64,000 nt of DNA from contig OZ025673.1 of the NCBI GenBank assembly GCA_964019335.1, positions 1 to 64,000 of the forward strand, written 5' to 3'. This document shows, in pieces, positions 8,159 to 18,400 of this stretch. Position numbers and translations under genes: made by a program. Below the pieces are notes generated by a model. The model was not told the origin of the DNA. It did no database searches and saw only the letters and a program-made list of their open reading frames with translations. The stretch comes from Diplonema japonicum. Taxonomy: Eukaryota > Euglenozoa > Diplonemea > Diplonemida > Diplonemidae. Numbering within the stretch: the first letter of the stretch is position 1; each line of letters opens with the position of its first letter.

Positions 8159-8508
8159 TAAAAATACCCGATGGCATTCCTGTATGTATTGAACTGTAGC
8201 ACATCTGCGACATCTGGTCGTAAAAAAAAGGGGGGGGGTCCAAAGTAAGAAACGGCAGCCAAAAGAATAATAAAATAAAATGCATTCTTGCCCCCTTTTT
8301 TTGCTTTTAGAAAAAATGAAATGAAAAGGGAAAAACAAAAAAGAAAGCCCATTACAAGAATAAAAAAACAAAAAAAAAGGAGTAAAATAAAATAGAAATA
8401 AGTAAAAGCCCCATCCATGTACTATCAAGTACCTACATTTGTTGATAGTTGTATCTATACAATCACCCGAAATTGAATATCAACACACTGGGGGTAAGGG
8501 GGGGAATG
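8159..8508. other. A/T-rich intergenic spacer
   Basis: No gene seen. On the minus strand it contains T-rich pyrimidine runs immediately upstream of the nucleotidyltransferase start, compatible with a polypyrimidine tract for trans-splicing, and presumably the 3' UTR of the OGDH gene is processed beside it. Confidence 0.5.
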
Positions 8509-11500
8509 CTATTCAAAGAGCTCATCCATAATCTTCTTGTGTTCGGCGTTGTGGATGCCCTGCAGGTGTATAAGGGGTTGAGGGTTGATAATGCATACAA
8601 GATGTCCTGTGGCTGGTGAGGCAGCAGCCGCCCTGCCAATGTAACGAAGCTTGCCCGACTGCAGCCCGGCGTCCTTCACGATGTTTCTCACTCTGGGGCG
8701 TGCATGGCTCCACGCTCCCATGTTCTTCGGCTCTTCCTGCAGCCACACAAATTCTGCGTTGCTGTACTTAGTCAGGATGTCAGCAACCTCTTGGAAGGGG
8801 AAAGGCGCAAGCTGTTCAACCCTCACCAATGCAACGTCCCATCGACCTCTTTTCTTTCTCTCGTCCACAGCCTTGAAGTAGATCTGTCCAGTACACAACG
8901 CCACCCTTTTCACCAAAATAGGTGGTGCAACAAGATCTTTAGAGCCATCATCGATCACTATGGTGTAGTAAGACACGTGCTTCACGCATACCAAGAGAGA
9001 ATGATGTGTCCAGTGCGAACTCATCCAAGTTGCTTGTGTTCGGCGCCCGAAGTCCTGCCTTCGACCTGTGGAATGTTCGCTGGTTTGAAATAACATACAC
9101 AATGCAAATAAGCGGCTTCCTGAACTCCCTGTGCACTTGACGCCTCAGCAGATGGAAGTACTGTGCTGGGGTCGAGGGGTACGCCACCTGAGTAGTTAAG
9201 CGAAAGAGGGGCTCATACCTGCCAATTGCATCGCATGATGGCCTGCTCCGAGACAGAGAGGTCACTGGATGTCCTGTCGTAGGTGTCCATGTTGGGCACG
9301 TCCTCGTCTTCATCAGCCATGATCAAGAACCTTTCCAACCTCGACGACGAGTGCTCTGGTCCTTGCCCATCGTAGCCGTGGGGGAGCAGGACAACCAGAC
9401 CGCACTGCCTGACCCACTTGGCCTCACCAGACGAGAGGAACTGATCAAAGATGACCTGCGCGCCGTTGGCAAAATCACCGAACTGAGCCTCCCACAACAC
9501 TAAAGAAGCGGGATTCTCCATGCTGTAGCCAACCTCGAAACCAAGGACACCATATTCGGAAAGAGACGAGTTACACACCTCGAAGTGGGCCTGCGTTTTG
9601 TGCAGGTTCCCCAAGGGGCAGTAGGTGGTGGCATTAACGAAGTCATGAAGCACGGCGTGCCTGTGCGAGAAGGTGCCCCTCTCCACATCCTGACCACTGA
9701 GCCTCACGTGGTTGCCTTCAAGAAGCAAGGTAGCGTATGCTAAGGCCTCAGCTGTGCCCCACTCGATGTTAGTACCTTCAGTGATGTTCTTCTCGTTCTT
9801 CGTAATGATAGACTTCAACTTGCTGTGGGGAGTAAAGTCCGCAGGGAGCTTGCACAACTGAACACCGATCTCTTTCAACTTCTCAACAGAAACACCAGTG
9901 CTCTTGAGGAAGGCAAGCTGTGTGCTGGTGCGGTAGTATTCCCAACGGGACTCCAGCCAGTCCTCCTTCTTCGGATGGTAATTCTTTGCCTCTTTGTACT
10001 CTTTCTTTAACATGGCGTCGATGTCGCTGCGCACAGTCTGTAACTCGCCCTTGCTGACAACATTCTCGCCAAGGAGCTGTTTCTCGTAAATCGTTAGGAC
10101 AGAAGAGTGGTTTTTGATGACCTTGTACATAAGGGGCTGTGTGAACATGGGTTCGTCTTTCTCGTTATGGCCGTGCCTTCTGTAGCACACGATATCGATG
10201 ATGACGTCTTTCTTCCACTTCTGACGGAACTCCATGGCCATCTCGCACACTCGGACAACGCTCTCGGGATCGTCACCATTGACGTGGAAGACAGGGTGGC
10301 CCTGCTTCGCAATGTCTGTGCAGTATGGGGAGGAGCGGTTGTCCTGCGGGTTAGTTGTGAATCCAATCTGGTTGTTCACAACAATGTGAATCGTACCACC
10401 ACATGTGTACCTGTAGAGGTTCGCAAGTCCCATGGTCTCGTAGCAGATGCCCTGCCCAGAGAAAGCAGCGTCACCATGGAGCAGGATGGGTACAGATTTT
10501 GATCCCTCATGATCCTTGGCGTACCGCTGCTTGGCGCGTGTCTTCCCCGCGACAACAGGGTTCACAGCCTCAAGATGGCTGGGGTTGGCCACCAGGGACA
10601 CTGTAATAGACTTCCCGTCCCTCATAACCCTATCCTGCACGGTTCCAAGATGGTACTTGACGTCACCGCTGCCGAACTCATTCTCAGGCAACACATCTTC
10701 AAATTCGTGAAGGATCTGCTTCAGAGGCTTACCACAGACGTTCGATAGGACATTGAGTCTGCCTCGGTGGGGCATTCCAATGACCACGTCCTCGACACCC
10801 ATGTTAGCAGCCTTCTCGATCATGGCGATCATCCCCGGAATCAGCGAGTCACCGCCGTCAAGCCCGAACCTCTTCGTTGGGTACTTCACATGCAGAAAGC
10901 CTTCGAAAAGCTCCGCAGAGGCAAGATCTTTGAGAATTCTCTTTCGCTTTTCAACAACAGGGGTGATCTCTTCCCTGGCTGGGAGCTCAAGTCGGTCACG
11001 GAGCCACCTGGTTGTCTCTCTATCAGGAATGTGCATGAACTCCCAGCCGATACGGCCGCAGTAGATCTCCCTGAGTTTTGCAACAAGCTGCCTCAGGGAC
11101 ATTCTGTCGCCTTTGGAGAAGAAGCCACCGATATCCTCATGCATTTGCACCCTAAACGTCCTGTCCATGTCCTCCTCCGTGAACCCGAAGTAGGCAGGGT
11201 CGAGCTCGTCGGGGACAGTGCCGCTTCGGTCGATACCGTTCTGGAGGAGGCCCAAAGGGTCCAGGTCGCACATCAAGTGGCCCCTGACGGAGAAGGCCCT
11301 GATCATCTGAGCAACCTTGATGGCGTCTCTAATCTCTTCGGGAGTGGCACTCCTGTCAGACTCCTTCAAAGGCCTTGGCACAGCGGAAGTGAGGATAGGC
11401 ATGTCGAGGTCAGGCTGCTCATTGATGTCAGCTATCGCTCGCGACAGACCAGGCTCTATCTCCTCACCCTGCTGTTGCCTCTCTGTAAGATCCTCCAAGT

Positions 11501-11624
11501 ACGCCAGAGATGAACTGTTCAGAAAAGTCTCTTCATTTCTCGGCTTCACAACCCTTGTTGCCTGACAAAACCTGCCTTGCCGGGTTGTAACCCTTGCAAG
11601 CCCACACAGCCTGCTTCTCAACAT
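8509..11624 (-). CDS. OGDH: 2-oxoglutarate dehydrogenase E1 component (mitochondrial)
   Basis: Thiamine-diphosphate enzyme that decarboxylates 2-oxoglutarate in the TCA cycle, as part of the OGDH complex. Four exons (9219-11624, 9099-9187, 8992-9065, 8509-8957) give 1005 residues, the normal family length. The introns are 31, 33 and 34 nt and all start GTATG. The N-terminus (MLRSRLCGLARVTTRQGRF) is Arg-rich without acidic residues, a matrix-targeting signal. Family motifs include MPHRGRLNVLSN, GDAAFSGQG, NNQIGFTT and HGYDGQGPEHSS, with the conserved NWQ, LRRQVHREFRKPL and LAPFPF blocks restored only when the introns are removed. A pyrimidine tract ending CACCACAG lies 16 nt before the ATG. 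Confidence 0.97.
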
Positions 11625-11639
11625 GTTCTTGACGATAGC

Positions 11640-11690
11640 CTGTGGTGATGTTATTAATGTAAAAAAAAAAGCACAAAAAAATAACGAAAA
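11640..11690 (-). promoter_or_regulatory. Predicted trans-splice acceptor of the OGDH gene
   Basis: On the minus strand, long T runs (7 and 10 T) lead to CATCACCACAG, with the AG at 11641-11640. The ATG follows 16 nt later. No GTATG donor that would make this a cis intron with coding sequence lies upstream. Inferred spliced-leader addition site. Confidence 0.45.
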
Positions 11691-11717
11691 GCACTTGAGG
11701 ATAGGAACGGCGTTTTC

Positions 11718-12155
11718 TCAAGACACCATCACGTCCTCATCAATACGCAGTTTCTTGAACTGGTGTAGAAGGTCAGAAGTGACGCACGGCCTTTTTCCAG
11801 AAGGGGAGCACGAAGCCCTGAGGGGTCTTATCTGGGTAAGGCTGCAGCTGCAAACATTCTTGCACTCGGGGCACTTCATTGCTTCATTAAATGTGAACTC
11901 GGCGACCTTGTCGCGCAGTCTGTCTGTCTCCTCAGTCTTCTTTTGCACTTCTTCCTTCCATTTCTGGTCTTTTTGGCTTTCCTCGTGTCGCAAATGGGAT
12001 ATGATGTCCCTTTGGTGTTTAATCACCTCTAGGGCATCTTTTAGTGTACAGGGTAAGCCATCCTCTAACCCCTCTTCGCTTCCAACTTCGCTAACATCGC
12101 ACAACACCGTGCCCCCAATTTCAATGTGTACAGCTACATCGCATTCAATGTCCAT
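11718..12155 (-). CDS. Hypothetical 145-residue coiled-coil protein with a Cys cluster
   Basis: Starts at the ATG at 12155. Residues 38-90 are charged and heptad-like (ALEVIKHQRDIISHLRHEE...), so probably a coiled coil. A CPECKNVCSC cluster at about 95-104 could bind zinc. I recognise no family. It lies between OGDH and the Pumilio gene, on the shared strand. Confidence 0.6.
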   Translation of the reverse strand: MDIECDVAVHIEIGGTVLCDVSEVGSEEGLEDGLPCTLKDALEVIKHQRDIISHLRHEESQKDQKWKEEVQKKTEETDRLRDKVAEFTFNEAMKCPECKNVCSCSLTQIRPLRASCSPSGKRPCVTSDLLHQFKKLRIDEDVMVS

Positions 12156-12711
12156 TTATCCTAACAAAATATTGAGTGACGTACTGAGCACACAGCTATA
12201 AAGGGAGGGAAGACAGGAAAAAGGAGACATGGTCACCGAAGACATGTCAACCTAAAGCTGAACAAGGAGAGTTCGACCTTCCAAAAGGTTAACAACAATT
12301 ATACTTCAGCTTCCAATTTTTGACAAATAGGAAAGCAAAGGGGGTAAAATGGGAGAGAAAAAAGCAAAGAGGAGGGAGAAAATGAGAAAGGGTACGTGGG
12401 TACGTGGGAGGGCGATAAAAAGAAAGTGAGGAATGAAAAACTCTAAGGGATGGGCAGGGTAAGAAGGTCATCTGATTTATACTTTTCTAAGTTAGTGTCT
12501 AGGATGGCCGATCTACTACGGAGGGATCATCTACATGTGCGATATGCTCTTTTGGCGGAGCTGCAACCCCTTGTTGTGGAACAAGGAGCTGATCAAACCT
12601 GCCATCCGGACACTTGATAGTGTCCACGTTCGAGGGGTTGTGGGTTCTATATACTTTAGGTTCTTAATGTGAACATGACTCTAAGGGAGGGGGGAACGTT
12701 TCTTAGTTTGT
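12156..12711. other. Intergenic spacer (about 550 bp)
   Basis: No coding frame with support. The part at 12480-12660 is less repetitive than the rest and could hold a UTR or a small RNA, but I found no tRNA-like arms or other recognisable RNA fold. Confidence 0.4.
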
Positions 12712-14369
12712 CTATGGGAGAGGGACGCTGTCGGTGAACTGTTTGTAGGTTGTGAGTGAAGGTGATGCATGGCATACCATAGAAGGGGGGGGCGACAAAG
12801 GGCCGTCTTCCGCATCAGCCCAAGAACCCATGTATTGCGTCCTGCCGCACACCTCCTTCCTCTTGACAGGTGTTCTGACTTCTTTGGCTTCCGTGTTGAC
12901 CACCCAGGTCTCCTTTCCATTCTCGGACTTTTCTTTCTGGGCCTGCGGTGGTGCAGCGGGTGCCTGCTTCTGCTTACTCACATTATTAACATAAGCAGCG
13001 GTAGAAGCAGGCAGCGGCAAGGTCGACTTCGACGTGTTCACAGGGACAGGTGCCTGCTGGCTCTTTGCCAGACGCGTCTCGAGCTTCTTTAGCATCTTAG
13101 GCCCATGGCTCGACATGTGGAACACTGACTGCACTGCTTCCTGCAATTCCCACAGGAGCTCATCAGGGCAATTCCTAAAACAAATAACCTACTTAAAAGC
13201 AGCATACTCAATCGCCTTCTGGAGCACAAAGTTTCCTGAATCGTGTGTCGCCACAACCACTCTGTTCGGAGGAGCCAGAAGGGCTCCGATCAGATCCATT
13301 TTCGACTGTACCGAACTACCCTTGTTCACAAGAATGGCCTCAACAACGTACGACCCATGCTTGTGAAGGGCGTACATGCGGACCTGATAGTGTCGAGTAC
13401 TCAAAAACAGCATACCTCTCCGATGATGATGGCGGTAGCAGTATCAATCAGGGACGGGCACAGCTCGAAGCACTTGGACACCAAATAGTTCCCGGACGGG
13501 TGGAGAATCAACTCAGGCAAGTGCCTCTCTGCTGCTTGAAACACTGCAGAGCAGTCAATGCCCCTAGCCACGGCCTGCTCCAAGTCTTGCTGGAGCTCCG
13601 TACACTGCCTGCTTTGAGAGATAACCTGAGTCAGTGAGTTCGCTGCGTTTGCAATCTTCTCCTCCAATGGCCACGGGGCAACGGTGCCTGTAAATGGTTT
13701 CACTTGCAAACCACATACCTGACTGCTGCTGCATAGTACTGTTCGGGAAAGATGCAGTGGCAGTGGAGTGGTACATTGAGGTGAACGAAGTGCCTGAAGC
13801 GCTCAGGGGAGTACTAGGCATAGAAGAGACTAATGGTGTCACAGGCTGCGAAGACTGAACATCCTGAGGGAACATCTGCTGCAGGTTCTCTGACTTTGTG
13901 TTGGGCAGAATATAAATCATGTCGCCAGGCATGCACTGGCGGTCGACGGGTGTCTGTTAGGTGGATACTGTTTTGCCATTGCGCATACATCATCAAGCAA
14001 AGGTGTCACCCTTGCCATCTGGAAGGTTTCTTGCAAACCAAGCTGTCTTGCGACTTGCTCTTTCACGTTTGCAACACTGCCACCCTCCTGCATCGGCACC
14101 CAGGCAACCCTCCCGCTCGGGTGCACGACGCTCATGTACGCTTGCTGAACAGGCGCAGGAGCCTGCGAGTAGGAGGCATAGGGCATGTGGGTTCCATTCA
14201 TAGATCCTCCCAGATGCTGGTGCTGTGAATATTATGATTTCCTGTTTAAATTTCACACCTGCGGAACAGCAAGCGGAGGCGGTGCCATGTGCTCCGGGAC
14301 GTCTGCGTAGGGGTCGAAGCCCAGTTCGCTCGAGGTGGACAGCCCATCTTCGGTCATCTGGCGCGACAT
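12712..14369 (-). CDS. Short Pumilio (PUF)-family RNA-binding protein
   Basis: Six exons: 14259-14369, 13989-14222, 13719-13953, 13416-13687, 13208-13383 and 12712-13174, giving 496 residues. The introns are 36, 35, 31, 32 and 33 nt; the first uses GTGTG, the others GTATG. PUF repeats are visible in LILHPSGNYLVSKCFE, YALHKHGSYVVEAIL and VATHDSGNFVLQKAIE, plus a degenerate SSHGPKMLKKLE. PUF proteins bind 3' UTRs and control mRNA stability and translation, which would matter where transcription is polycistronic. Only about four repeats are evident instead of eight. The N-terminal half is low-complexity and the C-terminal tail is Pro/Lys-rich. Confidence 0.8.
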
Positions 14370-14455
14370 GTGTGGAATTTAGTTTCTAAAATCTGTGGTG
14401 CATTAGCCCTGGTTGCAAATAGAGCACAATCTTAAATAAATCTACTCTTGGCCGC

Positions 14456-15385
14456 CTAAAGGCAGCGGTTATACTTCTGACGAATACCAATAACGGGACT
14501 GGTGAGGACACAGCTAGGATCAAAGTTTTCGACGGGGCTGTCAGAAGAGTATTCAGCTTCAGGAATGAGAATCTCAACACCTGAGCTACACGGCCGGAGA
14601 GCACCGACCGACGACAATGTGGAAACGACATCCTCGGTCGTCATCTTTGCTTCTCTTGCAATGTCGATAATCGAGAATGCACTGTCGTTGCTTGAAAGCT
14701 TCTTTATGACATTAAAGCACTCTTTCAGCCACACCTTGCCATGTGCCACCCTTCCGGACAGGGAAAAAGGTCGCTCAGCTGTGGCTGCGTCACAATTACG
14801 TTGCTTTGCGAGGTGTCGTGATAACTCAATCATAAAGGTCCCGTAGCCACTGCGCCTATAAGGAGGAAGAACTGTGAAAACAGATATCGCTGACGGAATA
14901 TTATCCCATTTGGGTGCAACAGGAAGCGCGCTGAATGCGCCAACCAACTTTGGTCTGTCATTTTTGTCGTCCACGTAAACAGAATAGAGCAAAAAAGAGT
15001 CGAGGCCAAACATCACAGACTTGTCGGGAACAAAGCATGCCATTAAACAAGCCAATTTCGTTGCGTACATCCCTGTGCTGCCACTGCCCTGAAACTCCCG
15101 CACACGTATGTTCGAACTGACGTAAGCTAGTTCTCCAATTGGCGCTACGCACTTTTTCATGTGTTCTTGATATTTCCCTTTCTCTGCAAAGGGCTGAAAA
15201 CAATTGTGGCAGATATACAGCCCTTTCACCTTTGGCCACAAACCTTCATGCGCCATCTCCTTCGTGGGATAAGGAGTCACCCTCCGGTGGTGCTTGGGAA
15301 TCGCCATTATCCAATGAGGATAGACATATAATCTCTCTAAGCGATGCCCCATGTCCTGTGTCAGTGAGGCAAGCAGTGTGAACAT
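14456..15385 (-). CDS. MYST-family histone acetyltransferase
   Basis: A 309-residue protein, essentially just the MYST catalytic domain. It has a C2HC zinc finger (LYICHNCFQPF...HMKKC) at about 57-80, the acetyl-CoA loop PPYRRSGYGT at about 172, and an ERPFSLSG block carrying the conserved general-base Glu (yeast Esa1 E338 equivalent). MYST enzymes acetylate histone H4 and other chromatin proteins. The Cys that normally precedes the loop (Esa1 C304) aligns with Val here (ISVFTVLPPY). The true start could be the Met at residue 12 (MGHRLERLY). No chromodomain is attached. Confidence 0.88.
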   Translation of the reverse strand: MFTLLASLTQDMGHRLERLYVYPHWIMAIPKHHRRVTPYPTKEMAHEGLWPKVKGLYICHNCFQPFAEKGKYQEHMKKCVAPIGELAYVSSNIRVREFQGSGSTGMYATKLACLMACFVPDKSVMFGLDSFLLYSVYVDDKNDRPKLVGAFSALPVAPKWDNIPSAISVFTVLPPYRRSGYGTFMIELSRHLAKQRNCDAATAERPFSLSGRVAHGKVWLKECFNVIKKLSSNDSAFSIIDIAREAKMTTEDVVSTLSSVGALRPCSSGVEILIPEAEYSSDSPVENFDPSCVLTSPVIGIRQKYNRCL

Positions 15386-15400
15386 AAAAAGCTGACAACA

Positions 15401-18400
15401 TCAAATAATGTGCTCAGAAGAGGCCACAATACTATTACGCAACACGGCTTTGCCAGTGATTGGGTGCAAAAAGCTTATAACTGAAGAACGAGCGCTCCTG
15501 CCGAATGCCACCGCTGATTGCAGCGGTGTTCTTCCAGCGCTGTTTTCGTCATTCGGGGACGCCCCCATCTCGACGAGGAGCTGGACGGTCATCAAGTTGC
15601 CTAGCATAGCAGCTTTATGCAAGGCGGTGTCACCTTTCGGGTCACGTACCGAAAGGGCTTCTGGTGTTGTAAGCAACATCATGCAACCAGCGTTTTCTGA
15701 AAACCCATCAACATCCATCGCCTTCAGCAAAGGCGTCTTCCCATGATGCAGGTACACTCTCGACGCCCCAGCCTTGCACAACACTTCCACAACTTTGAAC
15801 TCAGACAGCTCGACTGCAACGTGCAATGGCGTCTTCATGTCCTTGTTCACTGCATCGACCTTGACGCCATACGAAATCAGCTGCTTGGCTATCTTACTGT
15901 GCCCACACGCAGCAGCTTCATGCAGCGCTGTATTGTCACTGTACTGCCTTGCATTCAGCGATGACGGTGTAGTGAGTCTGCGTAGAGCTGACCCCAAACT
16001 ATCTTCAAAAGCCTGTGTACTGTGATGCACCATGCAAACATACCTTTCTCGTCACAGCGAAGTGCAAAGCAAACTGCCCTTTTGAGGTCTGTACGTTTGG
16101 ATTGCAGCCGTTGTTCAGCAATATCTCGACAGCAGCCACTCTTCCATTCATCGCTGCAAGATGCAACGCCGTCGCCCCGTCAGTGGTGTCTTTCATATTA
16201 TTCAATGCCTTACTCAGATATGTCACTAGGTCCTCCACGAAGATACCTGTCGACGTATGTGACACAAGCAACCTTTGGTTCTTGTCCACCACATCAAGCC
16301 CAGAGACCGTTCTGATACCAATCGAGTTGAAGTGGGCATGGCGTCTGGAAGGAACTGTACCCGAGAAGCGATCATGGCAGCTTGTGCAATAACCCCACTT
16401 GCAGGTAGTTGGCGTAGCACAGCAGTAAATTGCTGTGTCAATCTTGTTCAAGTCACTTAAATCTTCAGTAAAGGTCACACTCATCTTCTTCAAGGGAGAG
16501 CTAGGAGTTCCCTTGGATTTCCCTAGTATTACTACGTCCTTGCAAGCCTTTGCGTTTGGCGGGCACGTCTTTCTACAAATGGCGCACTGCCACATGCGCC
16601 AAGGAGCCTTGTCCTGTCGTGTCACCTCACAGCCGCACACATCACAGCCTGATCGGTACCAATGTGACCCGACATCACACCTGCCACATCCGCAGCACCT
16701 AATGCATCCTGGGCATGCCTCGTCTAGCATTGCCTTGCGCTGTTTATCATCCTTGCCTACATTGATGACCCAGTCTGCCGTGTACTGCTGCTCTCGACGT
16801 GGCATGCGTTTCAGGGAAAGCAGAAGAGGCGGATGTGATTCTTCTAAAGCAGCTTCGATGATAGCTGCGTTGCCGGTACCCTTGCTGTGTGCTGCATCAG
16901 TACACAGCTTAGCGAGCTTTGTGAGCACCCACCTGCCGTCTTCCGTATCGTTAAAGCATGCAGCTTGAGCGGCAAGGTGCAGTGCCGACCTGCCACCATG
17001 GTTGTTCCTGTACAGCTGATCGTATGCATTCGGGATCCCACGAGCTAAGATCTTCTTGCAAGCAATGATATTTTGTGAAACAATAGAGCTGAACAGGTCT
17101 TCTGCACAAGGTGGTGGAATAGTAGCTGCAATCACGCAAGCACACAAGACGCTCACCACAACACTTGTGTCTCGACCTTTGAAGAAGACAGGCTCCATCG
17201 GCTTCACTCGTTCCCATTGCTGCGGTTCTGCACTGAGACTTTGGCGATGCGTGCCTGCAGGCGGATAGTACCTTTTAGTTGCGTAAACAGACAGCACGCG
17301 TGCGGTGAATTCACTCTTTTTTGCTCTGCATGTCCTTAAAAGGCTTGTTGCTAATTCGCGCCCAGTCTCACCAAGCAATGTGACCAGTACCTGCAGGGCT
17401 GTTTCTTTTGTCTGCTTGCTGAGGTTGCACAAGCGCGTCGCAACTGATCTATCATCACTGCACTGTTCGCTACTAATCATTGTCGCAACTATCTGATGGC
17501 AAAACTTCACCTGCTTGGCGGCTGTCACACGCAATACGCACGGCGGTATAAGGATCTCTCTGTCCTGGGGATAGCAGCTGTCCATTTCGGTAGGAATGCC
17601 TTGGTACTGCTCGATGCTGATGCACACGTTATTTGATGTGGCAGTTTGGAACCACCCCGACGAAATAAGCCTACTTCCTATGGCACTGCTAAGAGAGAAT
17701 GCTGTCATGCTGTTCAGTGTCATTTCGTCACCTTCTTCCAATGACATGTACTGAGCAAGTTCTTCGTCCGTCAAATCATACAAACATCTATGGACCGTGC
17801 TGTTAGGAGCACTTTTAACGCAAGACGCACGAAGAAGCGACACTGTATTCGTCCATTTCATGTGTGCAACCTCGCTGTGCATGCACCTGTTGCGCGTATT
17901 ACCCACACGGGTAACATGTTCGTCCCACCTCACAGCCTGTTCCTGTGACCACACACACCCGTCTGTCCATCCCATCACCCGGTCAATATCAGGTGCCTCA
18001 CACGAAAACAGCCGAGACAGCACTCTTTGCAAATTTCCATCACCAGTACAATCGACAACCTGCTGCAACCTGAGCAAGACATCAACAGGAGATCCAATAC
18101 TAAACGCGTTGCCTAATTTGCTGCTAGAACTAAGCTCCCATGTGTCTCGACTGAAGGAAGGCGCTATCAAGTTGTCTACTAACTCATCTACCACTGCTTC
18201 AGCCGCAAAGGGCGTTGCTTTTGGAAGCGAACTACATCGCAATGTAATGTCCATTGGTTGCTTCCATTTGTAAGTATGCATCCCGGGAGAAACTGCAAAG
18301 TCAGCTGTTGAGAAGCACGCATCTCGATCAGCGTCCATTACACCCTGCACCCAGAACAGTGACTCTGACACCCCCATGAGATCCGCTAGCTCGTCCTTGA

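Noticed and set aside
12289-12471. Minus-strand 60-residue ORF rich in Phe, Leu and Pro
   Set aside because: Pyrimidine-rich spacer DNA; no supporting start context or similarity.
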